The notes beneath the pieces are model-generated. The model was given only the letters and a program-made list of their open reading frames with translations, ran no database searches and was not told the origin of the DNA. A stretch of 64,000 nt of DNA from Camillea tinctor (taxonomy: Eukaryota; Ascomycota; Sordariomycetes; Xylariales; Xylariaceae), in contig MU394064.1 of NCBI GenBank assembly GCA_022578605.1, forward strand, positions 1 through 64,000, in the 5' to 3' direction. Made by a program: the position numbers and the translations under genes. Positions 48,897 through 62,888 of the stretch are shown piece by piece; within the stretch, counting starts at the first letter, position 1, and every line of letters starts with the position of its first letter.

Positions 48897-49904
48897 GATC
48901 TGGTCTATGCCAACTTGGTTAACGTTCCGTACTGTGCGGTATGTGGCAATATGCGACTATGTGACTTATACTGGGCGACGATGAAGCCGGTCAACAAGGA
49001 GCATTCAAGAAGAGGCTTGGACTCACCAGCAGCACGTCATGTAAACAAGACAAATCTGTACAATCGGCGGTAACACGTGAGGGATCAAGCCTATCATTAC
49101 ATGTGAAAGGATCAAGACGAAGGAATCAAGCGTGTGATTGGACAGGGAGTGGTGAGCAGGCTGTTCTAGCTCATAAAAAAACGGGCCAATGTGGTGAGAG
49201 CTTCAAGAAGACATATTGTTTTTTATTTTTTATTTTTTCTTTGTTGACTTAAAGCAAAGCAAAGCAAAGGTCAACGCAGCCGAGACATGGTCCCAAATGA
49301 ACCAAATAGCGTTTTTAGTGGGGCAACCGCGTTTTATGGAGTTACACTTTAGGGGCTAGTGTAAGCTTTGGGTGCTTGGCTAAGGTTTAGCGGGTAAGTC
49401 GTTGAGACCCGCTCTTTTCTCTCTCTCTCTTTCTCATATGAGGGGTTAGAGGGCTGAGGGGGCAACCTTGGAAGTCACAAGTCAGATGCCCAGGTGTCAT
49501 CTCCAGCTACAGTGCATTTCCTTATTAGGTAATAGAGGTTAGGATTGTAGGCAAACAGATAAAGAGATAGATAGTAGGTATAGCTTAGTACCTACCTAGT
49601 TTAGACAATATGTCCACTATACTAGAGGTAAGCGCGCCCAAGCGACCTATAATCGCAGCTTACTCATCTCAACCTCTTCTTATTCTTATTGGATTTCGGC
49701 ATGTGGCGATACCTAATTAAATACTCACTACCTATTACTACATAGAACATACAACACATTGACGGGCTACTAATCAACCTCGATACACTCAACTTTCTCT
49801 CTCGCCCCGGCATCACAATAGAAACGTCGACTATTTCCGTTAATAAAAGTTCATGATGTATCATATTTCCTAACCTGGTATTCTTCCAATCGCCTCGTTT
49901 AACA
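48897..49904. promoter_or_regulatory. Divergent intergenic region
   Basis: 1008 bases between the WD40 gene start (minus) and the molybdopterin gene start (plus). It contains a TTTTTATT tract (49218-49240), AAAGC repeats (49250-49265) and TACCTA motifs (49590). No TATA box stands out. Confidence 0.6.
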
Positions 49905-52090
49905 ATGTTGCCGAGAGTTTCACAAGCCAGCCGGGTATGGGCCGCATCTCGTCCGTTGCAACAACAAGTCCCCGTGGTCAACAATGAACACGCTGTCGCA
50001 CGGATACGCCATTTGAATACTGCCGCTGCTGCGGTGGCGGTGCCAACACCGTCAGTGAGTCACGATGATGAACTGCCAAATGGCCCAAGCCCGACGATAT
50101 CCGGTCGGTCATCCCGTCGAGATCTCTTGAAGGATGCTCGGCCCTTCTCGGACTTTCTCACAGATACGTTCCGCCGCCAACACGACTATCTGCGCATCTC
50201 GCTCACTGAGAGGTGCAACCTACGATGCGTGTACTGCATGCCTGAGGAGGGCGTCTCTCTGTCACCCCAGAGGGAGCTTCTGACCACCCCGGAGATTATC
50301 ATGCTGTCATCCATTTTCGTATCGCAAGGCGTCACCAAAATTCGTCTCACGGGAGGTGAGCCAACCGTGAGGAAGGACATACTGCCGTTGATGCAGCACA
50401 TTGGTGCTCTTCGGTCACATGGACTGCGGGAGCTTTGTCTCACTACGAACGGGTTAGCTTTGCACCGGAAACTCGAGAGTATGGTCGATGCTGGGTTGAC
50501 AGGAGTCAATTTGAGCCTCGATACACTGGATCCTTGGCAATTCCAGATCATGACCCGGCGTAAAGGTTTTGATGCGGTTATGAAAAGCATCGAGAGAGTC
50601 TTGGAGCTCAACAAGCATGGAGCAGGTATTAAGCTCAAAATCAACTCTGTCGTTATGCGTGGGGTGAATGACCGGGAGATCATCCCTTTTATCGAGATGA
50701 CGCGTGAAAAGGACATCGAAGTCCGATTCATTGAGTACATGCCTTTCGACGGCAACAAGTGGAACAAAGGCAAAATGTTCAGTTACTCCGAAATGCTGGA
50801 CCTTATTCGATTACACTACCCCGGGCTGGAAAAGGTCCAAGATCACAAGAATGATACGAGTAAGACGTACAAAGTCCCTGGATTCGTGGGCAAGATCGGG
50901 TTTATTACGAGCATGACTCACAATTTCTGTGGCACTTGCAACCGTCTTCGTATCACGAGTGACGGCAACCTCAAGGTCTGTTTGTTTGGTAACGCCGAGG
51001 TCTCACTACGTGACATATTGAGGAAGTCCAATGGTGGGGAACCAATAGATGAGAGAGCATATGAGGCTATGAGGCAAATCGAGGTGAGCAGGCAGCAAGC
51101 CGTCTCGGGTCAACCGACGTCACTAAGGCTAGCCCCGAATGAACACGAGCTTCTAGACGTCGTCGGTATGGCTGTAAAAAGAAAGAAAGCAAAGCACGCG
51201 GGTATTGGTGAGCTGGAGCATATGAAGAATCGACCCATGATCCTCATAGGTGGGTGATAAGGCCCTAGCCCCTGGAAAGACGTCATTGCACTCGAGTTAC
51301 CCAACATCAAGCTCTGCAAGGTGGCTTTGGAGCACAAACCCATCAGCTAAACGGACGCCTGGTAGATTCACGGCACGTGCAGCCTATCGACCGCCGCCAT
51401 ATCTCGGCACGGGGAGCTATCGGGAGTCCTCAAGTGACGCCGCTGCCGGCTCTTAACCAACTTGCGCCGTGGCTTACCTCTATGCCAATCATCAGCCCGA
51501 TGCAAGGTCACCAACTCCGGCACTTCTCGGGTGGGCGCCCGCGCCTCGATAAGCAAGATAATGCGAACGCAGGTGCTACGCTGACGCACGTATCTAATTC
51601 TGGCTCCGCCCACATGGTCTCCATCTCGGACAAAGTACCTAGCAAGAGAACAGCGAAAGCCAGCTGCAGCGTCCACTTCACGGACGAGACGGCCTGTAGG
51701 CTCATTCAAGAAAATCAAATGAAGAAAGGAGACGTTCTGGGCGTGGCGAGGGTAGCTGGGATCATGGCGGCCAAAAGGACGCCGGACCTCATCCCACTGT
51801 GCCACCCAATCGCTATCTCCAAGGTTGTCGTCGAGCTCGCTGTCATCAGCGAAGCCAATCGGGTCGACATCGACGCGACTGTGTCTTGCGAAGGTAAGAC
51901 GGGGGTGGAGATGGAGGCGCTGACCGCGGCATCTACGGCGGCCCTCACCGTCTACGACATGTGCAAAGCAGTGGATAAGGGGATAAGAATCGAAGGGTTG
52001 AGGGTGGTCCTGAAGGAGGGTGGGAAGAGCGGCCGGTGGATTGAGGGCGTTCAGGAGGACGGCGACCCGGCGGCACCGGCACGCGGATGA
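49905..52090 (+). CDS. cnxABC: Molybdopterin precursor Z (cPMP) synthase, MoaA-MoaC (MOCS1/CnxABC type)
   Basis: Both activities that turn GTP into cyclic pyranopterin monophosphate, the first step of molybdenum cofactor synthesis (needed for nitrate reductase and others). The MoaA frame, 49905-51257, is 450 residues with a mitochondrial-like N-terminus. It has the radical-SAM Cys104, Cys108, Cys111 (CNLRCVYC), TGGEP, and the second cluster CGTCNRLR plus Cys359. It ends in the functional Gly-Gly (ILIGG) and a stop. The MoaC frame is open from about 51272 to 52090 with RVAGIMAAKRTPDLIPLCHPI, CEGKTGVEMEALTAAS and RIEGLRVV. A GT donor just before the Gly-Gly (ATAG|GTGGGT) can join in-frame to at least one AG acceptor (for example at 51312 or 51331) and skip the stop, producing a fusion like CnxABC and MOCS1AB. 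The exact acceptor is unresolved. Confidence 0.93.
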
Positions 52091-55000
52091 GTGACCAAAA
52101 ATGTTGGGGCTGCTGCTGCCGCCATCGTGCATTCTTGTTTTCTATAAGTGGATGGAATGTCCTAGAGTTTGGGCGAAATACTATTTGGTGCCATCTTGAG
52201 CGCCCATTGGCCCGAACGGCTGCTCTTTCATTACCTTGGCGCTATAATGTGCATCAACGACCAAAAAAATGCATCCTGCATCGTGCATCTGCATAATCAG
52301 ACCACGCTGCTCTGCCGTGTGCCATCATAGAAGGTAATTCATATCGGGCAGTAAAAAAAGAAAGCAGAAAAAAAAGGAAATAAATTTCTCGGTACGCGCT
52401 ATCCGCATCTTGTCTATGACTCCCCTCCCCATCCCCGCGCAATGTAATTCTGAAAACTCGATTCGTGTAAGTGGCATATGTAAGTAAGGTTTAGGTTATG
52501 TGCTCCATACTAGGTATCTTGGAAGAGCAACGCGCTAGGTAGCTAGTCATGTCGGTTCACCCCACACTGCTATATATTACTATTACTATATGTTTGAGAA
52601 TAGCAAACAGTAGTGTTGTTTTGGCTGGTGGGAATAGAGTCAAGAGTTTGCAGTAGTAGAGGCTGTAGTATAACTTATATATATGTAGCCTACAGTAGTA
52701 TCTCAAGTCCGCGATCTAGACAGAGTTTCTGGTAACTTAGTGTAGTCGTAGTGTGTAGTTATAAGCAAGCCGTCAGGTTTAGTCCGATTCGAGGTGCCGG
52801 TCAGCCCGGCAATCAAAAAAAGAAGAGAAAAAGAAATAAAAAAGGTAAGAAAACTGCGCACAGACGGCGCAAAGGACGGGTCAGTGTAGGCCCTGCTGGT
52901 TGGGACTTCCCCTTTTGGTTAACGATGAGGAATAAGCCAATCAAGTCCAAACGATAATGAAATTGCACTAAGATCCACCGCGCAGGAAAGGGGCCCCTTG
53001 GTACGGACCCGTAGCTGCGTAGGGTTAATGTACATAGTTACTAAAGATATCCTAGCGCGATACAAAATAAGTCACTACCTAGTATAAGGGTCTCCTCTCT
53101 GACGAATCCTATTACACAATTCTGTGTGCAAAGTGGAATTGGTAAAAAGTACACGGGAGGCCGACCGAGGCGACATGAAAGAGAAGAAAAAAAAAACCAG
53201 CCGACTATTGCCACGATGTCTTCAAAAAAGAGGGATGAGGGAAAAAAAAAAAAAAAATCAAGTTAAACGAAAAAGGACAAGTTGATCCGACGGGGACACT
53301 TATACCTTGGCTGGTAACATTATACGATCAACTTTCGTTGAGAGTGTGTCGTGTGTCTGTGTATTCTGTCGATAATGGATGTTGTGTCATTGTAGATTTG
53401 CTGATGATGTCAACCTCCCATGAGGCTCTTACTTGCATATTCCTTATCGTGCTCAGACATTTTGTTCGTGCCCCGTGCGTCCCGTTAAGCTGTCTACCAA
53501 GTAGGTTATATGGATTACGAACTTATCAATATTACTGCTGAAGGTCCAACTGATAGGCCTGAACAAACTTGTATATAAGGTGGTTCTCGCCGGTGGTACG
53601 GTTACCAATTTTACCTTACCTTACCTTACTTTACCTTATTCCCTAAAAAGGAAATCTCTCTTTCCTTTCCCTCTCTCCCTTGTCGCTCTAGGTAGGTTAT
53701 AGTAGGTTATGAGGTTACCTAACTGTAAAGGAATTGGCACGTGAGAATTTGGTGGGATGCGTTTGTCTCCAGCCACCTAAAGCGCTTTCGCCGTAGTCGG
53801 CGGGGAGGGAACTGGGGCGGTCAAGCGTACTAAAACCAGGAATCCCTGACTGTAGTGCGGCGTTTAAAAAGCCTAGCCAACGTTAGCCCCATGCAGAAAC
53901 TTTCCAATCAGCATCGACCGAAAGATAACCCTGCAGCTCTTCGTGGACACTGTGATAAAACTGTGCTTGCGCTTCTCTTCAATCGTGCCAATGATCTCTT
54001 GCTGCGTATGGGTTGTCGATCATAACACATCGCCTGTGTAGAGTAGAGTTACGAATGGTGTTATAAAAAAAGGTATACCATGCATGCGTATGCGTATATA
54101 CATATACATATGTATGCGCGTGTCTATGTACGTAGGTTATTTATGTAGCTATGTATGTAGGTATGTACTCTATCGGCAACGATTGTTGTTGTATATCGTC
54201 GAATATCGTCGAATAACTCATGAAGGCTTTACTACCACATCTACATCTACCACATTTACCACCACATCCATACTAAACTAATATCTTATCGCCGTAGATA
54301 GCCCGCGTTCTCCGCGCACAAATTTAGTTCGTCATGTCGGCTTGTCGGCCTGTGTTAGTGGGGTTTGTCTCTCTTTTTCCAGGGTCTACACTAAATAGCA
54401 GGATCGACGTAACCCGTCGTCGGGCCAGATTTCGACACGAAGCGGTTTTGCACGGCCATTTTACTAACCATACCATCGTGGACCACGATGATTATCCACA
54501 AAGCGTGGTTACCCCCTTCGGCAAAGTAAGGTAGTAAACTTGTCGCCGCCTCACTCCCTTTTTAGTGTGGTGTGAGTAAGTCCGCGGCTCAAACCGCGAC
54601 GAGCGTTAACGTTGCGTTGAGAACGGGAATGGGGATGGGAGGAGGCCAACCTCATCCCCGAAAAGGGAAACACCCCCAGGCACATCGTAAGGTTAGTTTT
54701 ATGTAGCGTGGTGCCGTGGTTTGGAGCCGTATAGCCGGGGCTGGATGTCGGTCGGCGCCATTCTGATACATTGTCGAGTCGCAGGGGGCCATGGCAAACC
54801 GAACCAAATGGTTTGCGATGCTACAGATCTGAGATGAGGATGTCACTACAGTATGTGGAGCAATGAGAGGGAGCATAGTCCCGCAAACCCGGGTTGATGC
54901 TCAACAACAACGACGAGAAGGGGTTTGGATCAGCGAGGATGATGGGGTAAAAAAAAGAAAGAAAAAAAAAAGGATCAGTCAGTTTGAGGGAGCATGGCAA

Positions 55001-57287
55001 CATTGAACATTAGCGGTTGTATACTCCTCGGTGGCCTATGTTGGCTTGGTTTCTTGGTTTCTGCGAGTAATAATAAGTTGTGGTTTAGATTGCGTCGCAC
55101 AAGCAAAGACTAGGTACATTAGGTATTACATACGTACAGCGGCAACTCGACCAGGATTGAAGATGGACTATTCCCAAAGTCTCGAATATTTCGGAGAGGC
55201 ACCGAGATCAAACGTGACGTAAAGTCTACCTTAGTTGAGCTTAGTTAGTGGGTTTGGGAGGTGGGTTTGTGGGTTGTGCCGGGCTGAGTAGTAGGTAAGG
55301 TATATATCTAATTACATAGAGTACGGAAATACCTTACCTACATAGTATAGGCCGTGCTACATGGGTATAATTGCCTACGTAAGGTATACCTGGAATAGGA
55401 AAGCGGACAGGCGACCAGAAAGGACTCGACTTCTTCTCGTTGCTGTAGTGTTTTAAATCTCTCTCTTTTTATTGACTCTTTCGATTCGACAGGCACCCGG
55501 GCAATCATGCAGTTAGATCTGGTTGGTCATTCTGTAACTTGCATCTCGTAAAAGAAAGTTTAAAAGAAACTCAAGAGTACCGTATAGTTCACACGATGGT
55601 TCGGATGATGCAGGTAGGAAGATGTAGTAATTGTGGGCAGCAGAGAGGCACATATGTACGTGTTATTGCTAGCGACGCATCACCCATCTCTTGCCGCCCA
55701 CATTTAATGTGTATATAGTCCTGAAAGTATACTAGCCTAGGTTACCTACGTACATGCCTGCGCTAGATACATGTACATATATATGTATGGTTCTGGCTGA
55801 TTCTGGCCGGTTCAATCTGGTATATGTTACTATGTAGTTTAGTGTAGCTGCGGTTTGCTAAGTAAAGCACAATAGGTTATAACCTGTTATGTAGGTTATG
55901 TAGGTAGATAGGTAGGAGTAAGTAGTATGTAGGAGTAGTATACATATTATCTTTTATTAGCTTGGCACAGTACGGGTACAGTGGGATGCCCCACCGACGA
56001 CGGACCCGTCTGTCGAATCAGATAGGATCTTATTGATCAATAGAGGGGATCCTGGTCATCAACTACGGGCGCTCGTGTCGGAAGTTGTCTCCCTTAAGTA
56101 TTATTACTATTTGACAATCGTTACTACATACCCTTACATTACATTACCTTAGCTACCTACCCATCACCATCACCATAATCCAGAACCCATCGTCAGCCTG
56201 CACACACCCTCGTCCTTGTCCCCCTTGTTCTTCTCACGCTTACAACATGTTTTATTTTGTTTTATTATTGGGGGGGGTTTTTTTTTTCTATTTTATCTTA
56301 TTTTAAAAGTCTTGTCCTACACTACTACTACTATAACATACTACCTATTCACATGTTCTTTCTTGTTGGGCAAGAAATAATTATCGAAAGAACCAGCAAT
56401 ATCTTCATGATTTTATCTTTTTATTCTTCCTTTTCTTCATACACTACCTTTATAAGTGACTTTAACTATCTTAGTCTAATCTAAGGTAGAAAGAACTGCT
56501 ACTAAAAAGAAACCTGCTACGTACCTTATCTCCCTGTACTACTAGGTACTAGGTATCCGTATCTGTATCTGTACCTGTACCTGTACCCATACCTGTACCT
56601 ATAAGGTTTGGTTCTTGACCGACTCAGGATTCGCCATCCAAATCAATAAGTGGCACATTAGTGTGCAGCAACCCTCCAGCACGCTCCCCAATCGATGCCA
56701 GCAGATTTCCGATATTACCCAGCCTATGCCAGCCTGTGCCAGCCTATGCCACACAACTAATAAGCAATACGACTCTTTTTAAGTTCGCGCCAGCATTTTC
56801 CTTGTCAACTCAGCTGTCAGACAGCCACCACCCAAACCTCTTCTTCTGTTATCATTGACTTTGGACCCGGACCCGGACCTAGACCTAGACCTGAGTTTTC
56901 TACAACTTGCATCTTTCAATATTTTTTATTGATAACAAATTCCCATTCAAAGAACATTGTTCTACCTTATCGTCCGGTCCCTTTCCTCCTCCCCTCCTTT
57001 GGAATAGATCTGGTTGCGCGACATCCGAGCTGCCCCATTACTTCGTACCCGGCTTAAGAGAGACGCACGACAATCGAACGAGTCGCAAACCACTAGACCA
57101 CCAAACCTCGATTTCACGATAATAGGATTCTTTTTATATTCTATTTCATCTTATCTCTTTACTTACATTCCTACATCGAGCGCATTTCGAGTTAAGCTGA
57201 ACCAACTGGAACTTTTTTGTTATTGTTCCTTTCATTACCGTCGTTGTTGTCATTGTTGTCGTTGGTCTTGACGGAACAAAGGAGGAT
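52091..57287. other. Gene-poor intergenic region
   Basis: No supported gene in more than 5 kb. It contains GA-rich and A-rich tracts (52800-52850, 53180-53260), ACCTT repeats (53610-53640), TATGTAGGTA-type repeats (54100-54170, 55890-55920), six-base arrays of GTACCT (about 56559-56605), tandem AGCCTATGCC-type repeats (56700-56752) and GACCCG/GACCTA six-base repeats (56863-56892). The last 400 bases are the leader of the FYVE gene. Confidence 0.55.
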
Positions 57288-58248
57288 ATGGCTACCGATT
57301 TCATCATGCCCAGACTACCAGACCAGCACCAGGCGCATTACTTCCCACACCATCACCAACCGCCCACGCAGCTACATTCGCCTACCTGTCTACCACATGC
57401 CAATCATGGTGGTTATCAATCCCAGCAGATCTCGCCGCTGAGCACCTCCAACAACGGCTCGCCAACCTCACCCAAGTCATATCACCGTCAGCGATTACGG
57501 CCTCTGTATATGCCTGCCGTCCTGCGGCCTACTCAGCATCCGTCCAAGAACACCCCGGCCAAAAAGTCTGAAGGCCAGGAAGATGACAGCCCGTTGGGGT
57601 TGAACGGCAGCTTCATCAGTTTGGCCGGACTCAGCGCCCTCGGCCGGTTGAGCCGACGATCTACTGGTGACAGTGGGAAGTGCACGGATGGCGAATGGAA
57701 TTTAGATCTGTTTCCTAAACCGACGGCGCAACCCACGCGGCGGCACTGGAAGGTATGTCCGGATTCATGTCCTGTCTCACTCATCCCACTTTTGGCCCCC
57801 CTTTATTCTTTGGCCTGAATCGCAACACCATGCACTAAAGTTCGTACTAACATCGTCTCCCTAGCCCGACACCGAAGCCACAATCTGCGATGAACCTTCC
57901 TGCATGCGCCACTTCAATTACTGGACGCGGCGGCATCACTGTCGGCGATGTGGTAACATCTTCTGTGATTCTCACTCGGCCTTCGATGTTCCTCTCGACC
58001 AAGATGCCGAATACAACCCCCGGGGCACCCCGAGCCGGGCATGCTCCCACTGCTACTCGGAATTCCAGTCGTGGCGTAGCAGGACCAACAGCCAGTCTTC
58101 TACCGATGACCCGCAGGTCATACAAGGCGTCCGGACAGCTCCGGTCAGCCCTATTGCCTCCACACCCACTGGCATAAAGGGGCCTCTCACGCAACATCAA
58201 GAAGTGGCGATGAGTGTTCCACGTGACTGGAACTGGAGCACATTCTGA
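57288..58248 (+). CDS. FYVE zinc-finger protein
   Basis: Probable phosphatidylinositol 3-phosphate-binding protein of endosomal or vacuolar membranes. Exons: 57288-57752 and 57865-58248, both whole codons, giving 282 residues. The intron is 112 bases with a GTATGT donor and TACTAAC branch site. The N-terminus is His/Pro/Gln-rich, then carries LRPLYMPAVLRPTQHP, seen in fungal FYVE proteins. The finger runs from about residue 154 to 225: the WxxD motif (WKPD) is formed across the splice junction, then CxxxxC, the R/KHHCRxCG signature as RRHHCRRCG (177-185), CDSHS, and the RVC-like RACSHC. All eight zinc ligands appear present. The C-terminus ends in DWNWSTF. The start is the first ATG in the frame, after a long pyrimidine-rich leader. 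Confidence 0.93.
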
Positions 58249-61200
58249 ATCATTCTGAATGCAACTCAATTCAGCTCAGCTCAGCTCAGCTGAACTTATT
58301 ATTATTATCATTATTACCCCCGATGTGTTCTCCTCTTTCCAGGACGGGTGAATACAAGTCTACCTCACGGGTCTAACCCAGACCAACCGAGTACGATCTA
58401 ATCGACGAACACGTGTTACGAAGCTATGGCTAGGATATAATTGCGAAAGAGACAACCTTTACTCAAGGCTGAGACACGGAGGACTTACGATTTTTTCAAC
58501 TATAGAACTACTAGAGGCTGCCCGGGATAGACCGATTATCTCTTGTTACATCCCTAATCTGTGCAGTTCTTCATTGTACGGTGTGAGAATGACATCAGAT
58601 CTGGATTTCTTTTTTCCTTTTCCGCGCGATGATACCCGATCGTTTCTTTATTATTTTTCAATTTTTTGTCAAGATGGGGGATATTACTGAGATTCATTGG
58701 GGAACGGGGTTTAGGTGTATTGGCTATAGACCTTTTTTTTTCTTTTCATCATGAGATAGCATGGACTCTGCGTTTGGTAAAGGTATGGCGGGAGCGAACC
58801 GAAGCCGGGTACCCCTCTCGAAGTATAGTTGTAGACTGGGACCTTGAAGCAGAGGAGAACCGGCCAGTGGGGAAGGAAGGGGAGGTGTTAAGGTAACGGT
58901 ATTTCTAATGGGTTGCTGGGTGGAGGTTGCCCAGGGGCGTTTGAGATGGCGTTGATAATTTGCCGGGCCAGTTCCTACATCTAGGCTTGGCTACGTGATT
59001 GAGGGGGGGAGGGCGTTCATATGATCATGATACCGTTGACATTTACATATTATGGATATAGCATTTTGTTTCGATGGGCCTTTGGGAATAAAGGTCTTAT
59101 AGACACTACATATAAAGCATTTAAGCATGAATCATACTTGACTATAATTTTCTGCTATTTTCTACTCGAGTCCCAATATGTTAAGCTAGGAAATATGAGA
59201 TTATACAATCTCAACCGCTGCTGCCCGTACGACTCTTTTTTTTCTCTACTAACATAGATGGGAGGTAAAAAACCCCAGTAAATCAATCCTACTACATCAC
59301 CAAAAAAAAAAGGAACAAAAAAAAGAAAAAGAAAAAACAGGCGTTCCAATCAGCTGTCGTATCGTACGACCGGCCTGCCATCCGATCGTCACCCAACCAC
59401 CAATAGAAATGGATTTAATCCGTTTGATGGCTGCTGCAGCGGAGAACTCAGCCCGGCACCGTCTTTGTGTCTCGTCTCGTCTCGCCTCTTCCCGTCCCGT
59501 CTTCCCTTTACCCCTCCCCTAACTACACTTTTTTTTTCTTTTTTTTAGTAAGGTACGTAGTGGTTTTAGACCTCCGAAAACCGCAACAAAAACCTTGCAT
59601 GCAAGCTATAACGTTTACCTAAGTGCAATGTTGTGTAATACGTGCGTCAGGAGGTTAGCGTGTGGGTGGCGCATTGGCTCGTGGGATGTGCAATGCCGTT
59701 GTGTACGACGGATCGTGGAATCATGAGGACGTGGTCATAACGTAACTGGATATTCGCTAGGTATGACCTGAAGTTGGGCTTTGCTCTTGATGGGAGGTAT
59801 GTATGCTGTGGTTGGCGCGGGTCTGTGTTGCTGGAATTGGGTAGGTTACGTTGTTTTTGTAGGTATAGGAAACGCGGCGAAATGGAAAGGCCGGAGATGG
59901 GATTGGTTGGTTAGGCGTATGAAGGTCATGAGCGTACAGGGGCCTACTATGTTGCCAAAAGGGGTAGAACTTTTTGGAGTACGGTACACTACATATAGGT
60001 GTCAGAGTCATAGACTAGAAAAGGGGAACGAATAGGAGAATATACATCGCATATGTACATCAAGAGAAGGAGTGTAACTATATATGTCCACTGTGTGTGT
60101 TGTAAGAGAAGTTGGGGGCTTTATATATAACTTATTAAATAGCAATGCCCATTCTGGAGAGGGGTTGGGTATGCGTATTTAAAAAGGTACACACAATGCG
60201 GTAATATACTATACGGGGAATATAGAGAAGCAATGTTAATAATTTAGAAATTGCAAAGTAAATGATATTCTATATAAGTCAAATATTGACTATAACACTA
60301 GATTATTCAACGTTGTTCATAGTTATACCAACTAAATGTCTCGTGCTCCTGCTTAGGGCTGGTAAGGGTCGTGGGCGTTATATCGGTACCTGTTCTTGGA
60401 TAAGTCAGTCTCCCGTGATCTTTCAATCTTATTATAATTTATTTTCGACAGGTTGAATTACTAGAAGCATACAAGCCAAACAATAAATGGAATCATATAT
60501 AAATAGATGTATGTGATGTGTTTATAGGTTATATGTTGAGTTCAATATTGCTAGCCAACTATCATCTTTTGGCCTCCAAGTCGAATCAGCGCTAACTAGG
60601 TTTCCCAGTTCGAGCAGTGTTTCTTCCATGATTAGAGATGCTCATTAATTTGATCCCGGGTTTTCAGTCCTCGATCAGCCTGCTTAACTCCCCCATCTTG
60701 GGAAAATTTACACATAGCTGCACGTCACATAACCCCAACACGAAATGCGGAACGGACGCCTCGAATTCTCGAGGTCGGGGTAAAGTAAGGTTATTGTTGC
60801 AGTGCGAGAAAATACAGCTACGGTCACAGGCTGATATGTCTCATATTCGTATGTACATACATATGGGGGTTTCCTTGTTTGCTGGCCATCCCTGTTCTGC
60901 CAGGCCCAAGCCCTCCCAGAATTCTCAGTTCTCAGTTATCAGTTTCCAGTTTCCAGTTGTCGGTCCTTTCACATGATCAAACTCTTTGAAAACCCCTTAT
61001 TAATTTATTTTCGGATTCTCATGTCCGACAGTTGGTTAACGCCTAGGTTAATTTATAACCTCTGAGCTGGTTAATTGGTGAATTGAAATTTCGTTGTATA
61101 CCTATACGTATGGGGCTCTATATCGTGGAACTCGGCACCAAAGTTGAACGTTTGTTTCCCTTGCCACCACTTCAGTATGGCTCGTTAGTAGGCCACTATG

Positions 61201-62888
61201 ATCCTGATCCCAATTTTCTATGTTACTAAGCATCTAGAAGAAGCAATAATCAAAGAGCTTTGCTTTCCGCATACCTAAAGTCAATTGAGCTTTTGTACAG
61301 TTAGAACGAAACATCCTTGGGAGTCATATTGGATGCCCGAACTACCATCGAAGAAAATAACACCTTTGGTTCAAAACCCAGGCGGCATACTTTAGCACCT
61401 TTGTCAAAAGAAGTACAAGTCTAGACAGCATATTCCGTGACGAGGAGGAGGACCAACATGTCATCTTCCGTTTATTGACCGTTTCTAGGAGAAACATTGC
61501 ATTCTATTATGTTACTTCAATATACCTACTACCCCATGATTAATCTATTTAGCTAATCGACTACCTAGTCCTCGAATATTCGGCCATTAACTACGCGCTC
61601 GATAAAGACAGCGATTAGATCACAGCGGGTTTACATTTGGGTCATTCTATCTTGAGCCAGGTTCCCAATGTTGAGAGAGACCTACATAATGCTTACTAGC
61701 TGTGGTGCCCTACGAGATACGCGAATATATTTGCCAGCCCAGCGAAATCATTGAGATTACGATTCGACGACTGTCTTTTCCTCCAAAACGATACAAGGCG
61801 ACCCAATAAATGGCCTTGTTACAGCTAGATACCTCTCATTCTACATGGAAACAACTCTTTTGCACTCTCAGACACATATACACTATTGAGTTTGCCCTGT
61901 TCAAAATTCGCAATCATGATTGTAAATATTGAAGACAAGGCACCTGTGAGTACTGTTACATTTTGTGACTGGACTGCCTCCAGGGTTGGCTTTGCTTTGG
62001 CTAAAGGGGTATCAGATACCTGGCTCATGAAGGAATTGGTCAAGGTGAAGGATAGCCAGGCATTGAAATGTAAATATAGGAGACTGTCTACTTCTTTCGC
62101 GTCAGATAGTACAAAGGTACGAGGCTTTGCATGCATTTCTTATCATTGATGGTACTTTTAGATGACAGGTATTTGATGTAGAAGCCTGACAGCTGGACAA
62201 AGGGGGTCAATATCAGTGTACCTTTACACGCGGTTGATACGGATGCTTCTACGGGGTGTATGGATGGCTACTTAGGTACCTCTATATACGGTACAATACA
62301 ATCTATGTCATTCGGTACTTGTAAGTCTAGTTGTTCTAATGGTATCTATACCTAGCCTAATTAGTATATCAACTGACCTCAGGAGACCAGTTAGAACCAA
62401 GAACGAGAAAAGGAAAGAACGCTAGAAGTACCTATCTAGTTCATTGCTGTCGCGACTGCCTTCAGAAGGTGTTCCTCAATGCTTATTCCTCCTTATCTCG
62501 CCTTGGGTTCGCGTCTTTTGAGTTCCAAGTTCTAAGTTCTAAGTTCTAAGTTCGTGTTCTGAGTTCGCGTTCTAGATTCTGAGTTCGCGTCCTAAGTTCG
62601 TGTCGCTATTCGCGCCCAAGTCATCATCACCTCCGGGGTAAACACCTATCGACACAACATAAATGACTGAGTTCCCAGTAACAACAGCAACGCAAATACC
62701 TGCCTGATTACCCTCATAAATACATTTCTCCCTTCTCTGAGTGTGCTACCACTCTTCTTGACATTTTCTACTCCCACTACCTGCACCCAAACACTCACCT
62801 CCCACTCCACCACACCGGCGCATCTTGACATAAAGCATAACACTGCAATCTCACTAAGCACATCCATCCTCAACTCTCAACCATCACG
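58249..62888. other. Gene-poor intergenic region with tandem repeats
   Basis: No supported gene. It holds CAGCT repeats after the FYVE stop (58270-58292), A-rich tract (59300-59338), CTCGT repeats (59470-59485), CAGTTCTC/CAGTTTC repeats (60927-60958), a 10-base AGTTCTA-type array (62518-62600) and AT-rich sequence at 59.0-62.4 kb. Short frames at 61.8-62.15 kb lack family features. Confidence 0.55.
62518..62605. repeat. Degenerate tandem repeat of GAGTTC/AAGTTCTA units
   Basis: About nine imperfect units built on AGTTC, some variants containing GCG. It lies upstream of the last gene in the window. Confidence 0.75.

Noticed and set aside
51368..52132. 254-codon minus-strand frame across MoaC
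   Set aside because: Shadow of the MoaC coding region, with Arg/His-rich artefact composition.
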